64,000 nt of DNA from Roseiarcus sp963765375 (GCA_963765375.1 CAVXVZ010000009.1:248001-312000), one strand, 5' to 3'. Positions 7,820 through 18,415 are shown, counted from the first letter of the stretch. The notes: generated by a model from the sequence alone, not told the origin. Made by a program: numbers and translations.

Positions 7820-9028
7820 ATGGTCGACGCCTTCATTTATGATCATGTCCGAACGCCGCGCGGGCGCGGCAAGCCGGACGGTTCGCTTCATACCGCGTCC
7901 ACCCTTCACCTCGCGGCGACGGCGCTGAAAGCGATCAAGGATCGCAACCATCTCGACCCGCTCGATATCGACGACGTCGTCATGGGCTGCGTCGATCCTG
8001 TCGGCGAAGCGGGCGGCGACATCGCGCGGATGGGCGCGCTCGCCGCGGGCTTTGGCCAGACGGTGCCGGGCGTGCAGATCAACCGGTTCTGCGCCTCCGG
8101 CCTCGATTCGATCAATTTCGCCGCCTCGCAGGTGATGGGCGGCCAGCACGACATGACGATCGGCGGCGGCGTCGAGTCGATGAGCCGCGTCGGCATTGGC
8201 GCGTCCGGCGGCGCGTGGCCGGCCGATCCCTCGCTCGCGATTCCCGCCTATTTCATGCCGCAGGGCGTCTCGGCGGACCTGATCGCGACCAAGTACGGCT
8301 TCTCGCGCGACGACGTCGACGCTTACGCGGTCGAATTGCAGAAGCGGGCGGCGGCGGCGTGGAAGGAGGGCCGGTTCAAGCGTTCGATCGCGCCCGTCCT
8401 CGACGCCAATGGCCTCTCGCTGCTCGACCACGACGAGCACATGCGCCCGAGCACCGATATGCAGTCGCTGGCTTCGCTCAAGCCTTCGTTCGTCATTCCC
8501 GGGGAGCAGGGCGGCTTCGACGCGGTGGCTATTCAGGCCCATCCGGAGGTCGAGCGGATCATTCATGTCCATCACGCCGGCAATTCGTCGGGCATCGTCG
8601 ACGGCGCGGCGACGGTGCTCTTGGGTTCGCGGGAAGCCGGCGAGAAGGCGCGCCTCAAGCCCCGCGCAAAAATCCGCGCTTTCGCCAACATCGGCTCCGA
8701 GCCCGCGATCATGCTGACGGGCCCGGTCGACGTGACCAAGAAGGTGCTGGCCCGCTCCGGCATGAAAATGAGCGACATCGATCTCTTCGAAGTCAACGAG
8801 GCTTTCGCTGCGGTGGTGCTGCGCTTCATGCAGGCCTTCGACGTCGATCCAGCAAAGGTCAACGTCAACGGCGGCGCGATCGCGATGGGTCATCCGCTCG
8901 GCGCGACCGGAGCCATGATCCTCGGCACCGCGCTCGACGAGCTCGAGCGCACCGGGAAGAGCACAGCGCTCATTACGCTCTGCATCGGCGGCGGCATGGG
9001 CACCGCCACGATCATCGAACGCGTCTGA
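7820..9028 (+). CDS. fadA: Acetyl-CoA C-acyltransferase (thiolase)
   Basis: A 402-residue thiolase. The catalytic Cys is in NRFCASGLDSIN (Cys91), the His in GGAIAMGHPLGATGA (His358) and the second Cys in LCIGGGMGTATI (Cys388). EVNEAFAAVVLR is also present. It cleaves 3-ketoacyl-CoA to acetyl-CoA and a shortened acyl-CoA. The ATG at 7820 follows an AAGGAGAA ribosome site; an in-frame extension back to 7682 overlaps the GFA gene and is not family-like. It lies 22 bp before fadB, the usual thiolase-multifunctional protein pairing. Confidence 0.93.
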   Translation: MVDAFIYDHVRTPRGRGKPDGSLHTASTLHLAATALKAIKDRNHLDPLDIDDVVMGCVDPVGEAGGDIARMGALAAGFGQTVPGVQINRFCASGLDSINFAASQVMGGQHDMTIGGGVESMSRVGIGASGGAWPADPSLAIPAYFMPQGVSADLIATKYGFSRDDVDAYAVELQKRAAAAWKEGRFKRSIAPVLDANGLSLLDHDEHMRPSTDMQSLASLKPSFVIPGEQGGFDAVAIQAHPEVERIIHVHHAGNSSGIVDGAATVLLGSREAGEKARLKPRAKIRAFANIGSEPAIMLTGPVDVTKKVLARSGMKMSDIDLFEVNEAFAAVVLRFMQAFDVDPAKVNVNGGAIAMGHPLGATGAMILGTALDELERTGKSTALITLCIGGGMGTATIIERV

Positions 9029-9050
9029 CTGTCAGCGGAGAGCTTCGACC

Positions 9051-11258
9051 ATGAACCTCGTCAATTTCCGTTTTGAAACGGACGCCGACGGCGTCGCGAT
9101 CGTGACCTGGGACATGCCAGGCCGGTCGATGAATGTGATTGACGCCGCGGTCGTCGGCGAGCTCGGGCGGATCGTCGACAAGATCGCAAGCGACGAAGCG
9201 ATCAAGGGCGCGGTCTTCACGTCCGGCAAGGATGGCTTCGCGACGGGCGCGGACCTGACGATGCTGAAGTCGTCGGGCGACGAATACGCGCGCCTCCTCA
9301 AGGCGCAAGGCAGAGAGGCGGCGATGCGCTTCTTCGTCGATCGGACGAGACAAGCGTCGCTGATCTACCGACGGCTGGAAACCTGCGGCAAGCCGGCCGC
9401 GGCCGCGATCAACGGCGTATGCATGGGCGGCGCCTTCGAGCTTGCTCTCGCCTGCCACTATCGCATCGTCGCCGACAGCGACAAGGCGCGCGTCGGTTTG
9501 CCGGAGATCAAGGTCGGGGTCTTTCCCGGCGGCGGGGGCACGCAGCGCGTCGCGCGGCTGATGCCGACGCCGGAGGCGCTGCAGATGCTGCTCAAGGGCG
9601 ACCACATCCGCCCCGCCGCGGCCAAGAAGATGGGCCTTATCCATGAGGTCGCGCCGGCCGATCAGATCGTCGCGCTGGCCAAGGCCTGGGTGAAGGCCAA
9701 CCCGAGCGCCAAGGCGCCGTGGGACGACCCGAAGTTCAAGCTGCCGTCGGGCAAGGTCTTCTCGCCCCAGGGCATGATGATCTGGCCGCCGGCCAACGCC
9801 ATCTACCGCCGCGAGACCTATGACAACTATCCGGCGGCAAAAGCAGTCCTTACCTCCGTGTTCGAAGGCCTGCAGTTGCCGATGGATCTGGCGCTGGCCG
9901 TCGAGAGCAAGCATTTCGCCAACATCCTCCTCAGCAAAGAGGCCGGGGCGATGATCCGCTCGCTCTTTCTGTCGATGGGCGAGCTCAACAAGGGCGCCCG
10001 CCGGCCGGCGAACGTGCCGGCAAGCAACCTGAAGAAAGTCGGCGTGCTCGGCGCGGGCCTGATGGGCGCGGGCATCGCCCATGTCTCGGCCAGCGCCGGA
10101 CTGGAGGTGGTGCTCATCGACCGCGACCAGGAATCGGCCGACAAGGGCAAAGCCTATTCGGACAAGATCGTCAGTTCCCAGATCGCCAAGGGGCGCGCCA
10201 AGACCGCCGACAAGGACGCGCTGCTGGCGCGCATCAAAGCGACCGCCGACTACGCTGAGCTCAAGGGCTGCGATCTCATCATCGAGGCGGTGTACGAGGA
10301 TCGCGCGGTCAAGGCCGAGGCGACCAGGAAGGCGCAGGCTGTCGTCGGACCGGACGTCGTCTTCGGCAGCAACACCTCGACGCTGCCGATCTCTTCCCTC
10401 GCCGCAACGTCGCTGAACCCTGAACTTTTCATCGGCGTACATTTCTTCTCGCCGGTCGAAAAGATGATGCTGACCGAGATCATCATGGGTGAAAAGACCG
10501 GCGCGAAGGCGCTGGCGACGGCGATGGACTATGTGCGCGCGATCAAGAAGACGCCGATCGTCGTCAACGACTGCCGTGGCTTCTATGTCAACCGCTGCGT
10601 CGGCGGCTACATGGTGGAAGCCCACGCGATGGTCATGGAAGGCGTACCGCAAGCGGTGATCGAGAACGCCGCCAAGATGGCCGGCATGCCAGTCGGGCCG
10701 CTGGCGCTCAACGACGAAGTCGGCATCGACTTGTCGTGGAAGATTCTTCAAGCGGCGAAGAACGACCTCGGCGCCAACGCTGTTGATCCGGCGCAGGAGA
10801 AGCTGATCGAAGCGATGGTGGTCAAGCAGGGCCGCCTCGGCCGCAAGAACGGCAAGGGCTTCTACGACTACCCGGCGAATGGACCGAAGAGCCTGTGGCC
10901 TGGACTGGCCTCGATCGTCGGCAAGCAACTCGACCCCGACACGATCAGCGTCAAGGACCTCAAGGACCGATATCTGTTCACGGTGGCCATCGAGGCGGCG
11001 CGCTGCCTGTTCGAAGGCATCGTCACCGATCCGCGCGAGGCCGACGTCGGTTCGATCCTCGGCTTCGGCTACGCGCCCTATACCGGCGGGGCGATCTCGT
11101 TCATCGACGGCATGGGGCTCAAGGCCTTCGTCGCCCGGGCCAAGGCGCTGGCGGCGAAATATGGGCCTCGATTCGAGCCCGGCGATAAGCTGAGCGCTAT
11201 GGCCGAGCGCGGCGAGACCTTCTACGGCATCTATGGCGAGAAACAGAAGGCGGCCTGA
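9051..11258 (+). CDS. fadB: Fused enoyl-CoA hydratase / 3-hydroxyacyl-CoA dehydrogenase
   Basis: A 735-residue bifunctional enzyme. The N-terminal crotonase domain has the oxyanion loop GFATGADLTML and catalytic-Glu regions CMGGAFELALACHYRI and LPEIKVGVFPGGGGTQRV. A Rossmann domain starts near residue 328 (KKVGVLGAGLMGAGIAHV), with the hydroxyacyl-CoA dehydrogenase region GVHFFSPVEKMMLTEII and the tail GRKNGKGFYDYPANGP. It performs hydration and NAD-dependent oxidation in beta-oxidation, forming the trifunctional complex with the adjacent thiolase. The crotonase domain lacks the long isomerase-type N-terminus of E. coli FadB, as is common in alphaproteobacteria. Confidence 0.93.
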   Translation: MNLVNFRFETDADGVAIVTWDMPGRSMNVIDAAVVGELGRIVDKIASDEAIKGAVFTSGKDGFATGADLTMLKSSGDEYARLLKAQGREAAMRFFVDRTRQASLIYRRLETCGKPAAAAINGVCMGGAFELALACHYRIVADSDKARVGLPEIKVGVFPGGGGTQRVARLMPTPEALQMLLKGDHIRPAAAKKMGLIHEVAPADQIVALAKAWVKANPSAKAPWDDPKFKLPSGKVFSPQGMMIWPPANAIYRRETYDNYPAAKAVLTSVFEGLQLPMDLALAVESKHFANILLSKEAGAMIRSLFLSMGELNKGARRPANVPASNLKKVGVLGAGLMGAGIAHVSASAGLEVVLIDRDQESADKGKAYSDKIVSSQIAKGRAKTADKDALLARIKATADYAELKGCDLIIEAVYEDRAVKAEATRKAQAVVGPDVVFGSNTSTLPISSLAATSLNPELFIGVHFFSPVEKMMLTEIIMGEKTGAKALATAMDYVRAIKKTPIVVNDCRGFYVNRCVGGYMVEAHAMVMEGVPQAVIENAAKMAGMPVGPLALNDEVGIDLSWKILQAAKNDLGANAVDPAQEKLIEAMVVKQGRLGRKNGKGFYDYPANGPKSLWPGLASIVGKQLDPDTISVKDLKDRYLFTVAIEAARCLFEGIVTDPREADVGSILGFGYAPYTGGAISFIDGMGLKAFVARAKALAAKYGPRFEPGDKLSAMAERGETFYGIYGEKQKAA

Positions 11259-11413
11259 GATCCCCGTCAGCCATCCTCTTGGTAGACGCTACGGAGTCAG
11301 CACTCGGCTATATCTGCTGCTAACAGATTGATTTGGCTCGACTTTTGCGGAACGAACGATTGCCAGAAAGCGTGGGGAATGACACCATCGCTCACGGAAT
11401 CAGGAGAATCCGC

Positions 11414-11683
11414 ATGGCCAGCGCCGACTTCCGCCGCCAACTCGAGGGCTACGGTCTCACCACCGCCAATATCCTCTATCACCTGCCCGACCATCCGGGG
11501 ATCCTGCAAAATTACATCTGGCAGCAACACGACCTGCATCCCCATTTTCCCGAGCTGAGAAAGTTCCTGGATTTCTGGTCGCGCGAGCTCGAGGGCTTTC
11601 TGCACTCGGTCACGGTCGCTCACGCGCGCCTCATCAGGCCCGCGGAATTCAAGGCGATCGGTGTGGAATTCAGGCTGCACTGA
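11414..11683 (+). CDS. Usg family protein
   Basis: An 89-residue protein starting MASADFRRQLEGYGLTTANI, with LYHLPDHPGILQNYIWQQHD and FPELRKFLDFWSREL. This matches the Usg family, a small alphaproteobacterial family of unknown function named from its position near trp genes in Caulobacter. The ATG at 11414 follows an AGGAGA box. A longer in-frame start at 11333 adds residues absent from the family. No trp genes are nearby. It lies 155 bp after fadB and may have its own promoter. Confidence 0.85.
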   Translation: MASADFRRQLEGYGLTTANILYHLPDHPGILQNYIWQQHDLHPHFPELRKFLDFWSRELEGFLHSVTVAHARLIRPAEFKAIGVEFRLH

Positions 11684-11724
11684 GCCGCCCGGCAAAAGGA
11701 GCGACGCGGCCGCATTCGGGCGCG

Positions 11725-14183
11725 CTATGCCGACTTGACGGTCAGTCCAGGCACAGAGACCGCTTTCTCATCGCCGATCGCGTCGAGAAATGAGCGTCGG
11801 AACGCGGCGCGAGAGAAATGAGCGCGCGCATATTCGAGTTGGAGACGCGACGCCTTCCGCCAAAGGGCGTCGTCCTGGAGTAATTTCACTGCCGAATCGG
11901 CCAGACCGCGCGCGTCGTCGGCGATGGCGGCGCACTCCTCGATGCCCGGCAGGCCTTGGGCGCCGACGCGCGTCGTCACGAGCGGCAATCCCTCTCGCAG
12001 CGCTTCGACCACCTTTGACTTGACGCCCGCGCCCATTCGGAGGGGCACCATCGCGATCCGAGCCCGCGCGTAACGTGCCCGGAGCTCGTCTTCACTCACG
12101 CGACCCCTGACCTCGACTCGGGCGCTCGCGAGCGAGCGCACAGCTTCGGTGGGATTTGCGCCGACCAAAGACAGCGTCGCGTCCGGGACCCTCTCCCAAA
12201 TCATTTTCATGACGTCGCTCGCAAGCCATACGGCCGCGTCCACATTCGGAGGGTGGCCGAATCCCGCCACAAAGAGGATCTCATGATTGCTCGCGGGTTC
12301 GCGTTCGTCGCCAAAATCCTCGTACGCATAAGGGGTGATGGTCTTCGCCCGCGCCGATAAGGGTAGCGCCACGGCGGTTTCTTCCGGCGACGGATAGAGC
12401 ACGACGTCCACACGTGGCCAAACGGACTTTTCGATTCCTTCCATGACCGCCGCGTCAATGGCCAACTGAGCGTCGCCGGTCCTCTCAGCCTCCATGCCCA
12501 TCCGCTGGAATGGAGATCATGGCCGTAGTAGACGATGGTCGCCTTGGAATGCTTTCTCAATGGCCCGATATACCGCGTCGCGAATGCCGGTCGGCTGAGC
12601 ACGGCGAGTGAAATCGCATGGCCATTTTGCTTGATCCAGTCGTCGAAATAATAGCCAAATCCATAGAACACCTCGACCCCCAAGCTTTGCAGGGCGATTG
12701 TGTATTCGGGATCAAACGCGAGGTTATCTGGCCAAAATTTGACGATATATCCTGCGTATTGCAGACTCTCTATGATCGCGAGCATCGTCCGTGAGCCAGC
12801 GTCCTGGTCCGGTTGCGGAATATAATGGTCAACAACCAAGACAGTCTTGCGATTGAGACTTCGGTCGCGGGCACGCATGACCTCGGCGCCGGGACTGAAA
12901 TTCTCCTCCGATAAAGTCTCACGCCATCGTTCGTAGAGTTTGTTCGTATTTGCGATCTGGTAGGTCTTGATTCCGGACGTCACGTCCTTACCGAGACTCA
13001 ATCCCTCCAAATGCACGATCATCGAGAACGGACAATAATAGACCTTTCTGCCTGCTGCTCTTATCCGGAGAGCAAGGTCGCTGTCCTCGCAATATGCTGG
13101 TGCAAAATCCTCATCGAATCCACCAAGCTTTTCCCAAAGCGCGCGAGGGACCAGGATCGCGCACCCTGAGATGTAGTCGGTTTCTCTGACATAATTATAT
13201 TCGGGTTTGTCGGGATCATCGGATCTACCGTAATTCCAGGCCGAACCATCGTCCCAAATGATTCCGCCCGCTTCCTGAAGAGTCCCGTCAGGAAATAGCA
13301 ATTTCGACCCGGCCAGGCCCGCGTCCGGGAATTGATCGAAGACTGCGAGCAAAGGTTCCAGCCAATCTTCGCAAACGAGCGTGTCATTGTTCAAGAAGAA
13401 TAAGTAATCCCCTTTCGCCAGCCGCGCGATTCGGTTGCACGACTTGGTAAAACCGAGATTGGTCGGGTTGACCTCCAGCCGAACCCCCGCCACATTTTTC
13501 AGGAGTTCAACGCCTGCGTCGCCTGAAGCGTCATCTGCAACGATGACCTCGAACGGCGCCGCCGGTCGAAACCTGGCGATGGATTTCAGACACTGCAAAG
13601 TCAACCACGGCTTTGCAAAGCAAGGGATAATCACTGACACAAGCGGACGATCGCTGGTCGGCAGGCGGAGGCCTGCCACATCGGTGTCGCGCAGCGGCCG
13701 TTTAGGCTCCAACGTCAGGATTGGTCCGAACGCTATTCGCCTCGGCGCCGGCGCGCCGGGCGGCGCGAAGTACTTGTCGAAGCGCCTTGGGCTGCGGCTT
13801 TCGGCGGAGCTTGCGAACCGCGCCGACATTCGCTCGGAGATTGGCGCCGTCGCCGAGCTGAGCATTCTCAGCAGGCGGTGGTTGAAAGCATATTTGATCG
13901 GCCTCCACGGCCGTTCGTAGGTTCGCTTGAGCTGAGCCGCGAGATCTGCTCGCTCGCCCATCAAATGCGCCACCACGGCTCGGAGCGACTCGCGAGCCGC
14001 AATTGCTGAATCCCGTTCCGCCTCATATTGCGAGACTTGGGCTTCCGCCTTCGCCTGCGCCTCGCAGGCGGCATCCCGCTGAGCGACGAGATCGGCGGCG
14101 TCGCCGCCGGCGCCTCTCTCCAAGGTCGAATTTTTCACGCTTTCAATCCAATTGCCTCGCCGAAGCGCGTAAGAACCGGTCAT
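11725..14183 (-). pseudogene. GT2-GT4 double glycosyltransferase, frameshifted
   Basis: Two overlapping minus-strand frames form one protein of about 820 residues. From 14183: a short coiled-coil-like segment (DAACEAQAKAEAQVSQYEAE), then a GT2 domain (RPLVSVIIPCFAKPWLTL, FLNNDTLVCEDWLEPLLAVF, SGCAILVPRALWEKLGGFDE), then the start of a GT-B part ending YYGHDLH. The other frame continues F-Q-R-M-G-M-E-A-E and carries a GT4 C-terminal domain (MVPLRMGAGVKSKVVEALRE, PLVTTRVGAQGLPG). Restoring one A to the AA run at 12509-12510 (+ strand) joins the frames as DLHFQRMGMEAERTGD. This is either an inactivating 1-bp deletion or a sequencing error. It belongs to the surface-glycan gene set. Confidence 0.8.
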
Positions 14184-14806
14184 ATCCGACGGCGTCCACG
14201 CTGTGAATTTGCAACGAAGCGTTCAAAGATTCGTCTGCGACCACACTTTCGTTTTTTGCTGCCCGGCCCGCAATCTCAAAGTCGCCACGGGCAAGGTCAG
14301 TTCTGTGCGCTCCTGCTGCGCCTCATCGTCCTTTGAGCGCAAACGTTAAGGGTCGCCGGCCGGCACGTGCCCGTCCTTGCCGTCACCGCCGAACCGTTAG
14401 AGCGTTCGCTCAAGGGCGAGAGGCGACAAGCACAAAACGATCTCACGGGACCCCTTTTGACCGGGACTGACTGCCGGGACGCGGCTACCCGATGATTACC
14501 AGCTTTCTCGGCCCGAAATCCCAGGGCGCCGGCCCCTACCACCAGGACCATTTGCCTGTCCAGTTTGGCTTGCCCCGGGATCGGACAAGTTGGAGCCGCC
14601 ATGGCCTTTTTTGTCAGCGCCAATGGACCGCGAGCGCGTCGCCATCGCCCGCAAAAAGCCGGTCAGGGAGGCAACGCAAGAAACGGCAAGCGATCTTGTT
14701 TCGCGATCTTAATGTGACTATCACGTCGCCGGGCGCCGTATGCCGCTGGCGGCCTGTTCCTTCGAGGCCGTTGGATGAACGCGTCGCGCCAGCCAGGAAT
14801 CGGCCC
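14184..14806. other. Intergenic region between the GT2-GT4 gene and gmhB
   Basis: About 620 bp between divergently transcribed genes. Open frames here (for example the in-frame upstream extension of gmhB to 14492) show no family resemblance and start inside low-quality coding sequence. It must carry the promoters for both genes. I found no convincing -35/-10 pair, repeat or RNA. Confidence 0.5.
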
Positions 14807-15355
14807 ATGAACCAATCGGCTCCGACGCGGGTCGCGCTCATCGATCGCGACGGAACGATCATCGTCGACAGGGTCTATCTGGCGGATCCGGAGGGAATCG
14901 AGTTTACGCCCGGCGCGATTGACGGGCTACGATTGCTGCGGGACGCCGGATTCGTCCTGGTCTTGGTCACGAATCAGTCGGGGATCGGGCGCGGATATTT
15001 CGACCCAACGCGGCTCGAACAAATCCATGATCGCCTCCGGTCCATGCTGGCGGCGGAAGGGCTGAGGCTGGAGGCGATCTATATCTGTCCGCACGGCCCC
15101 GACGACGGCTGCGATTGCCGCAAGCCGGCGCCGGGAATGGTGAAAAGGGCGATGCGTGATCTGGACTTCGGACCGGATCAGGCTGTGCTTATCGGGGACA
15201 GCGACGCCGATATGGGGGCGGCGGCGGCGGCGGGCGTCGCCGGCCTCCGGGTGGCGACCGGCGGCAAGTACGCCGGGGCCGGTTTCCTCGAAGCCGCCCG
15301 GCGCGCCTGCGTCCTTCTGGCTGAGCGGGAGGGCGGACAAACGGCGCGAGTGTGA
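14807..15355 (+). CDS. gmhB: D-glycero-manno-heptose 1,7-bisphosphate 7-phosphatase-like HAD
   Basis: A 182-residue HAD-IIIA phosphatase. Motif I is ALIDRDGTIIVD and motif II VLVTNQSGIGRGYF. The zinc-binding loop typical of GmhB is present as ICPHGPDDGCDCRKPAPGM (C-x-H-x5-C-x-C), and motif IV is VLIGDSDADMGAA. It dephosphorylates heptose-1,7-bisphosphate in ADP-heptose synthesis for LPS core or S-layer glycans. The ATG at 14807 gives the family length. No gmhA, hldE or hldD is adjacent, but glycosyltransferases flank it, consistent with an envelope glycan role. Confidence 0.9.
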   Translation: MNQSAPTRVALIDRDGTIIVDRVYLADPEGIEFTPGAIDGLRLLRDAGFVLVLVTNQSGIGRGYFDPTRLEQIHDRLRSMLAAEGLRLEAIYICPHGPDDGCDCRKPAPGMVKRAMRDLDFGPDQAVLIGDSDADMGAAAAAGVAGLRVATGGKYAGAGFLEAARRACVLLAEREGGQTARV

Positions 15356-15367
15356 CGGATGCGAGCC

Positions 15368-16582
15368 TCACGATCCTTCGTCGCGGTCCTGCGTCACTTC
15401 GTACCCGTCGCTGTCAGCAAGCTTAAAGCCGACGACGACGGCCGAAGTCGTGAACAGGCGCTCGGTTGCATGCTCCAGGCCCCCGTCCAGCAGTCCTTTC
15501 TCCTCGGGGAAGGCGCAGGCCAGTTGGAGGTCCCGGAGCGGCCGCAGCGCTTCGGGCCGAACCCAGAACATGGTTCCGCCGTAGAAGTCGAGACGAAAAT
15601 CACTCGGGGCGACGCCCATTTTCGCGGCGAGCTCCAACACTTTCGGCCGGGTCTTGCCCCAGGACGGCTCGAGCGGAGAGGTTTTGCTCGGAAGACGAAA
15701 GGCGCGCGGGCCGATGATCCCGACGCTGGGGTCGCCCTCGAACGCACGAACAATCGACTCGGCGATCCCCGGGCCGGCGAGGAGATCGAACAGCGACCGG
15801 CGCCGCCACAGCGCGCCGAGATACGAGATACGGCCGCCATCGTTCGATTTCTTGCCGTGGATCTTGCAGACGTAGCGATAACGATCGAGCCGGCCCGCCT
15901 CCAGGAGCTCGAGGAAAGGACGGACGTCACGGCCGCGATTTTCGGTCACGACGACCTCGGCGTCGGGAAAGTCGCGGACGACCGCCGCGACGAGCGAATC
16001 GCGTCCGGTTACGGTGGTGACGATCAGGTCGAAGGGAATGGTGAGGCGCTTCAGGACATTGGCGATCTCAGGCCAAGTGTCGTCGTAATAGACATGCGCA
16101 ACAATAGCGGCGGCGGGCGTCGAAGCGAGCGCCGGCGGCCTGGCGCTCTCGATCGGCGACCAGCCCTGGAGAAGTTCTGGATGGGTCGTGACCAGTCGGC
16201 CGTCGAGCGCGACCCCGGTGTTGAACATGTGCTGATTGAAGGTGGTGAAGCGCTTTCGCTCCGCCTTGACGCCATGGCAGAACAACGTGAATTCCTGGAA
16301 CCGGAGGTATTTCTTCTTCTTGAATAGGAGGGCGAGCCGCAGCCGGACCCAGAGCGTGAGCAGCAGGCCGAGCCTCTCCGCCCGGAAGTCGTCGCCTTCG
16401 ATCGAGCGCGTCGGCCCGCCGGTCGGAATGATGAAATAGCCGAGGCCCTGGGAATAAGGCAGAAGCACGATCTGGCTGGTGCTCGCGCCGCGGATTCGTA
16501 TCTGCGAGACGTGGTTTTCGAGCGCGCCGTGGCTCGGCGTCAACCGCGTAGCGCGCTCAAGGGTAATTCGAAACTTGCTCAT
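15368..16582 (-). CDS. Rhamnan synthesis F (RgpF)-like protein
   Basis: A 404-residue protein. The central part IVAHVYYDDTWPEIANVLKR, then DLIVTTVTGRD, TENRGRDVRPFLELL and YVCKIHGKKSNDGGR followed by FYGGTMFWVRPEALRPL matches the RgpF family of polysaccharide-assembly proteins, associated with rhamnose-glucose polysaccharides. The N-terminal ~150 residues are a separate, less conserved region with a C-terminal basic-hydrophobic stretch (LRLALLFKKKKYLRF). It is convergent with gmhB, 12 bp apart. It probably acts in glycosyl transfer or modification at the cytoplasmic membrane; the substrate is unknown. Confidence 0.8.
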   Translation of the reverse strand: MSKFRITLERATRLTPSHGALENHVSQIRIRGASTSQIVLLPYSQGLGYFIIPTGGPTRSIEGDDFRAERLGLLLTLWVRLRLALLFKKKKYLRFQEFTLFCHGVKAERKRFTTFNQHMFNTGVALDGRLVTTHPELLQGWSPIESARPPALASTPAAAIVAHVYYDDTWPEIANVLKRLTIPFDLIVTTVTGRDSLVAAVVRDFPDAEVVVTENRGRDVRPFLELLEAGRLDRYRYVCKIHGKKSNDGGRISYLGALWRRRSLFDLLAGPGIAESIVRAFEGDPSVGIIGPRAFRLPSKTSPLEPSWGKTRPKVLELAAKMGVAPSDFRLDFYGGTMFWVRPEALRPLRDLQLACAFPEEKGLLDGGLEHATERLFTTSAVVVGFKLADSDGYEVTQDRDEGS

Positions 16583-16810
16583 CGGGGTCAGCGCCGCATC
16601 CTCTAGCGAGGACGCAGGCGGCCGGCAATCTATTGGCCCTTCAGCGTGACCGACGCGTTCACCGGCCCGAACGCCTCGGCGGGGCTCGGTCGGCGCGGAT
16701 CGCGGCCAGCGTCGCGGCCCGCATGACCGGATGTTGGCGGGGCGAGCCTAAAAGGAATGGGCGCGCGCGACGGAGGCGCGATAGACAGGGCGGAGCCAGG
16801 ATTCCCGCCG

Positions 16811-18340
16811 ATGACCGCCAAAACGCCCAATATCCTAATCGTCATGGCCGATCAGATGGCCCCGGCGTTCCTACCGATCTACGGCCATCCCCTGACCCGC
16901 GCTCCAAACATGGAGGCGCTGGCGAAGAACGGCGTCGTATTCGACAGCGCCTATTGCAACAGTCCCCTATGTTCGCCGTCGCGCGCCTCCTTCATGTCGG
17001 GCCTGCTGCCGTCGCGCAGCCGCGTCTACGACAATGCGGCGGAGTTCGGAGCCGACGTCCCGACCTTCGCGCATTGCCTGAGGCTTCGCGACTATCGAAC
17101 CATCCTATCGGGAAAGATGCATTTTTGCGGGCCGGACCAATTGCACGGGTTCGAAGAGCGGCTGACGACCGACGTCTATCCCGCCGACTTCAAGTGGACG
17201 CCCGACTGGGATCATCCCGAGCATCGTCCGAGCTGGTATCACAACATGAGCTCGGTCCAGCAAGCCGGCGTCTGCGTGCGCTCAAACCAGCTCGACTTCG
17301 ACGACGAGGCGGCGTTCATGGCCGAGCGCGCGATTTTCGATATCGCGCGCTCCAGGGATCGGCGACCGTTCCTGCTCGTGGCGTCATTTTCGCATCCGCA
17401 TGATCCCTTCGCCGTGCCGCAACGCTACTGGGATCTCTTTCGCGATTCCGACATCGACATGCCGGCGCCCGCAATTGCGCCCGGCGCGCTCGACGCCCAC
17501 TCGCGCCGCTTGCGCCACGCTTGCGCCACGGACGCCGAGCCGGTGACGGAGGCGCAAGTGCGCGATGCACGCCACGCCTATTATGGCGCGATCGCCTATA
17601 TCGACGACCTGCTCGGCCGGCTGATGGCGGCGCTGCGCTCAGCGGGCCTCGCGGAGGAGACGATCGTCGTCCTCACCAGCGATCACGGCGAAATGCTTGG
17701 CGAGCGCGGGCTCTGGTACAAGATGAGCTTCTTCGACGGGGCGAGCCGCGTGCCGCTCGTGGTCGCCAGCCCCAGCCGCTTTGCGCCGCGCCGGGTCGGC
17801 GCGAGCGTCTCGCTCGTCGATCTCATGCCGACCCTGGTCGATATCTCCGGCGGGAACGCGCAATCGCTCGGGATCGCCATCGACGGACGCAGCCTTGCGC
17901 CCCATCTCGGCGGCGGCGCGGGCCACGACGAAGCGATCGGCGAATATCTCGCGGAGGGCGCGATCTCGCCCATGGTGATGATCCGCCGCGGCGAATTCAA
18001 ATTCATCCATTCGCCGGCCGATCCCGACCAGCTTTATGACCTCAGGCGTGACCCGGGCGAGCGCCACAATCTCGCAGTCGAAGCCGCGCAGGCGCCGCTT
18101 GTCGCCGCCTTCCACGCCGACGTCGCCAAGCGTTGGGATTTGGCGACGCTGGACGCCGAAGTGCGCGCGAGCCAGCGGCGGCGCCGGCTTGTCGACGCCG
18201 CGCTCAGCAAAGGCGAGAACCGCGCCTGGGATTTCCAGCCTTTCCGCGACGCGTCGAAGCAATACATGCGCAACAGCATGGATCTCGACGACCTCGAGGC
18301 GATGGCGCGATTTCCTAGCGCGGGCCGGCCGCCGAATTAG
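16811..18340 (+). CDS. betC: Choline-sulfatase
   Basis: A 509-residue type I sulfatase. The start MTAKTPNILIVMADQM carries the first metal-binding aspartate; C-S-P-S-R (Cys54) is the formylglycine site, in the motif SPLCSPSRASFMSG. TILSGKMHFCGPDQLHGFEE and VVLTSDHGEMLGERGLWYKM are characteristic of BetC, as is the C-terminal choline-sulfatase domain (RNSMDLDDLEAMARFP). It hydrolyses choline-O-sulfate to choline and sulfate for osmoprotection or sulfur supply. No betAB or betI is adjacent. The ATG at 16811 is preferred over an in-frame start at 16757. Confidence 0.9.
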   Translation: MTAKTPNILIVMADQMAPAFLPIYGHPLTRAPNMEALAKNGVVFDSAYCNSPLCSPSRASFMSGLLPSRSRVYDNAAEFGADVPTFAHCLRLRDYRTILSGKMHFCGPDQLHGFEERLTTDVYPADFKWTPDWDHPEHRPSWYHNMSSVQQAGVCVRSNQLDFDDEAAFMAERAIFDIARSRDRRPFLLVASFSHPHDPFAVPQRYWDLFRDSDIDMPAPAIAPGALDAHSRRLRHACATDAEPVTEAQVRDARHAYYGAIAYIDDLLGRLMAALRSAGLAEETIVVLTSDHGEMLGERGLWYKMSFFDGASRVPLVVASPSRFAPRRVGASVSLVDLMPTLVDISGGNAQSLGIAIDGRSLAPHLGGGAGHDEAIGEYLAEGAISPMVMIRRGEFKFIHSPADPDQLYDLRRDPGERHNLAVEAAQAPLVAAFHADVAKRWDLATLDAEVRASQRRRRLVDAALSKGENRAWDFQPFRDASKQYMRNSMDLDDLEAMARFPSAGRPPN

Positions 18341-18415
18341 ATCGCAGGAATCGGGCTGGCGCGGCGAACTCGCGATGCTAGACGCGCGTGCAACGTCAAC
18401 TTTCGGAGCTCGACG

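Noticed and set aside
9012..10928. 638-residue minus-strand frame inside fadB
   Set aside because: It is antisense to a clearly recognisable bifunctional enzyme, is Arg/His-rich and shows no domain. It results from the high-GC codon bias.
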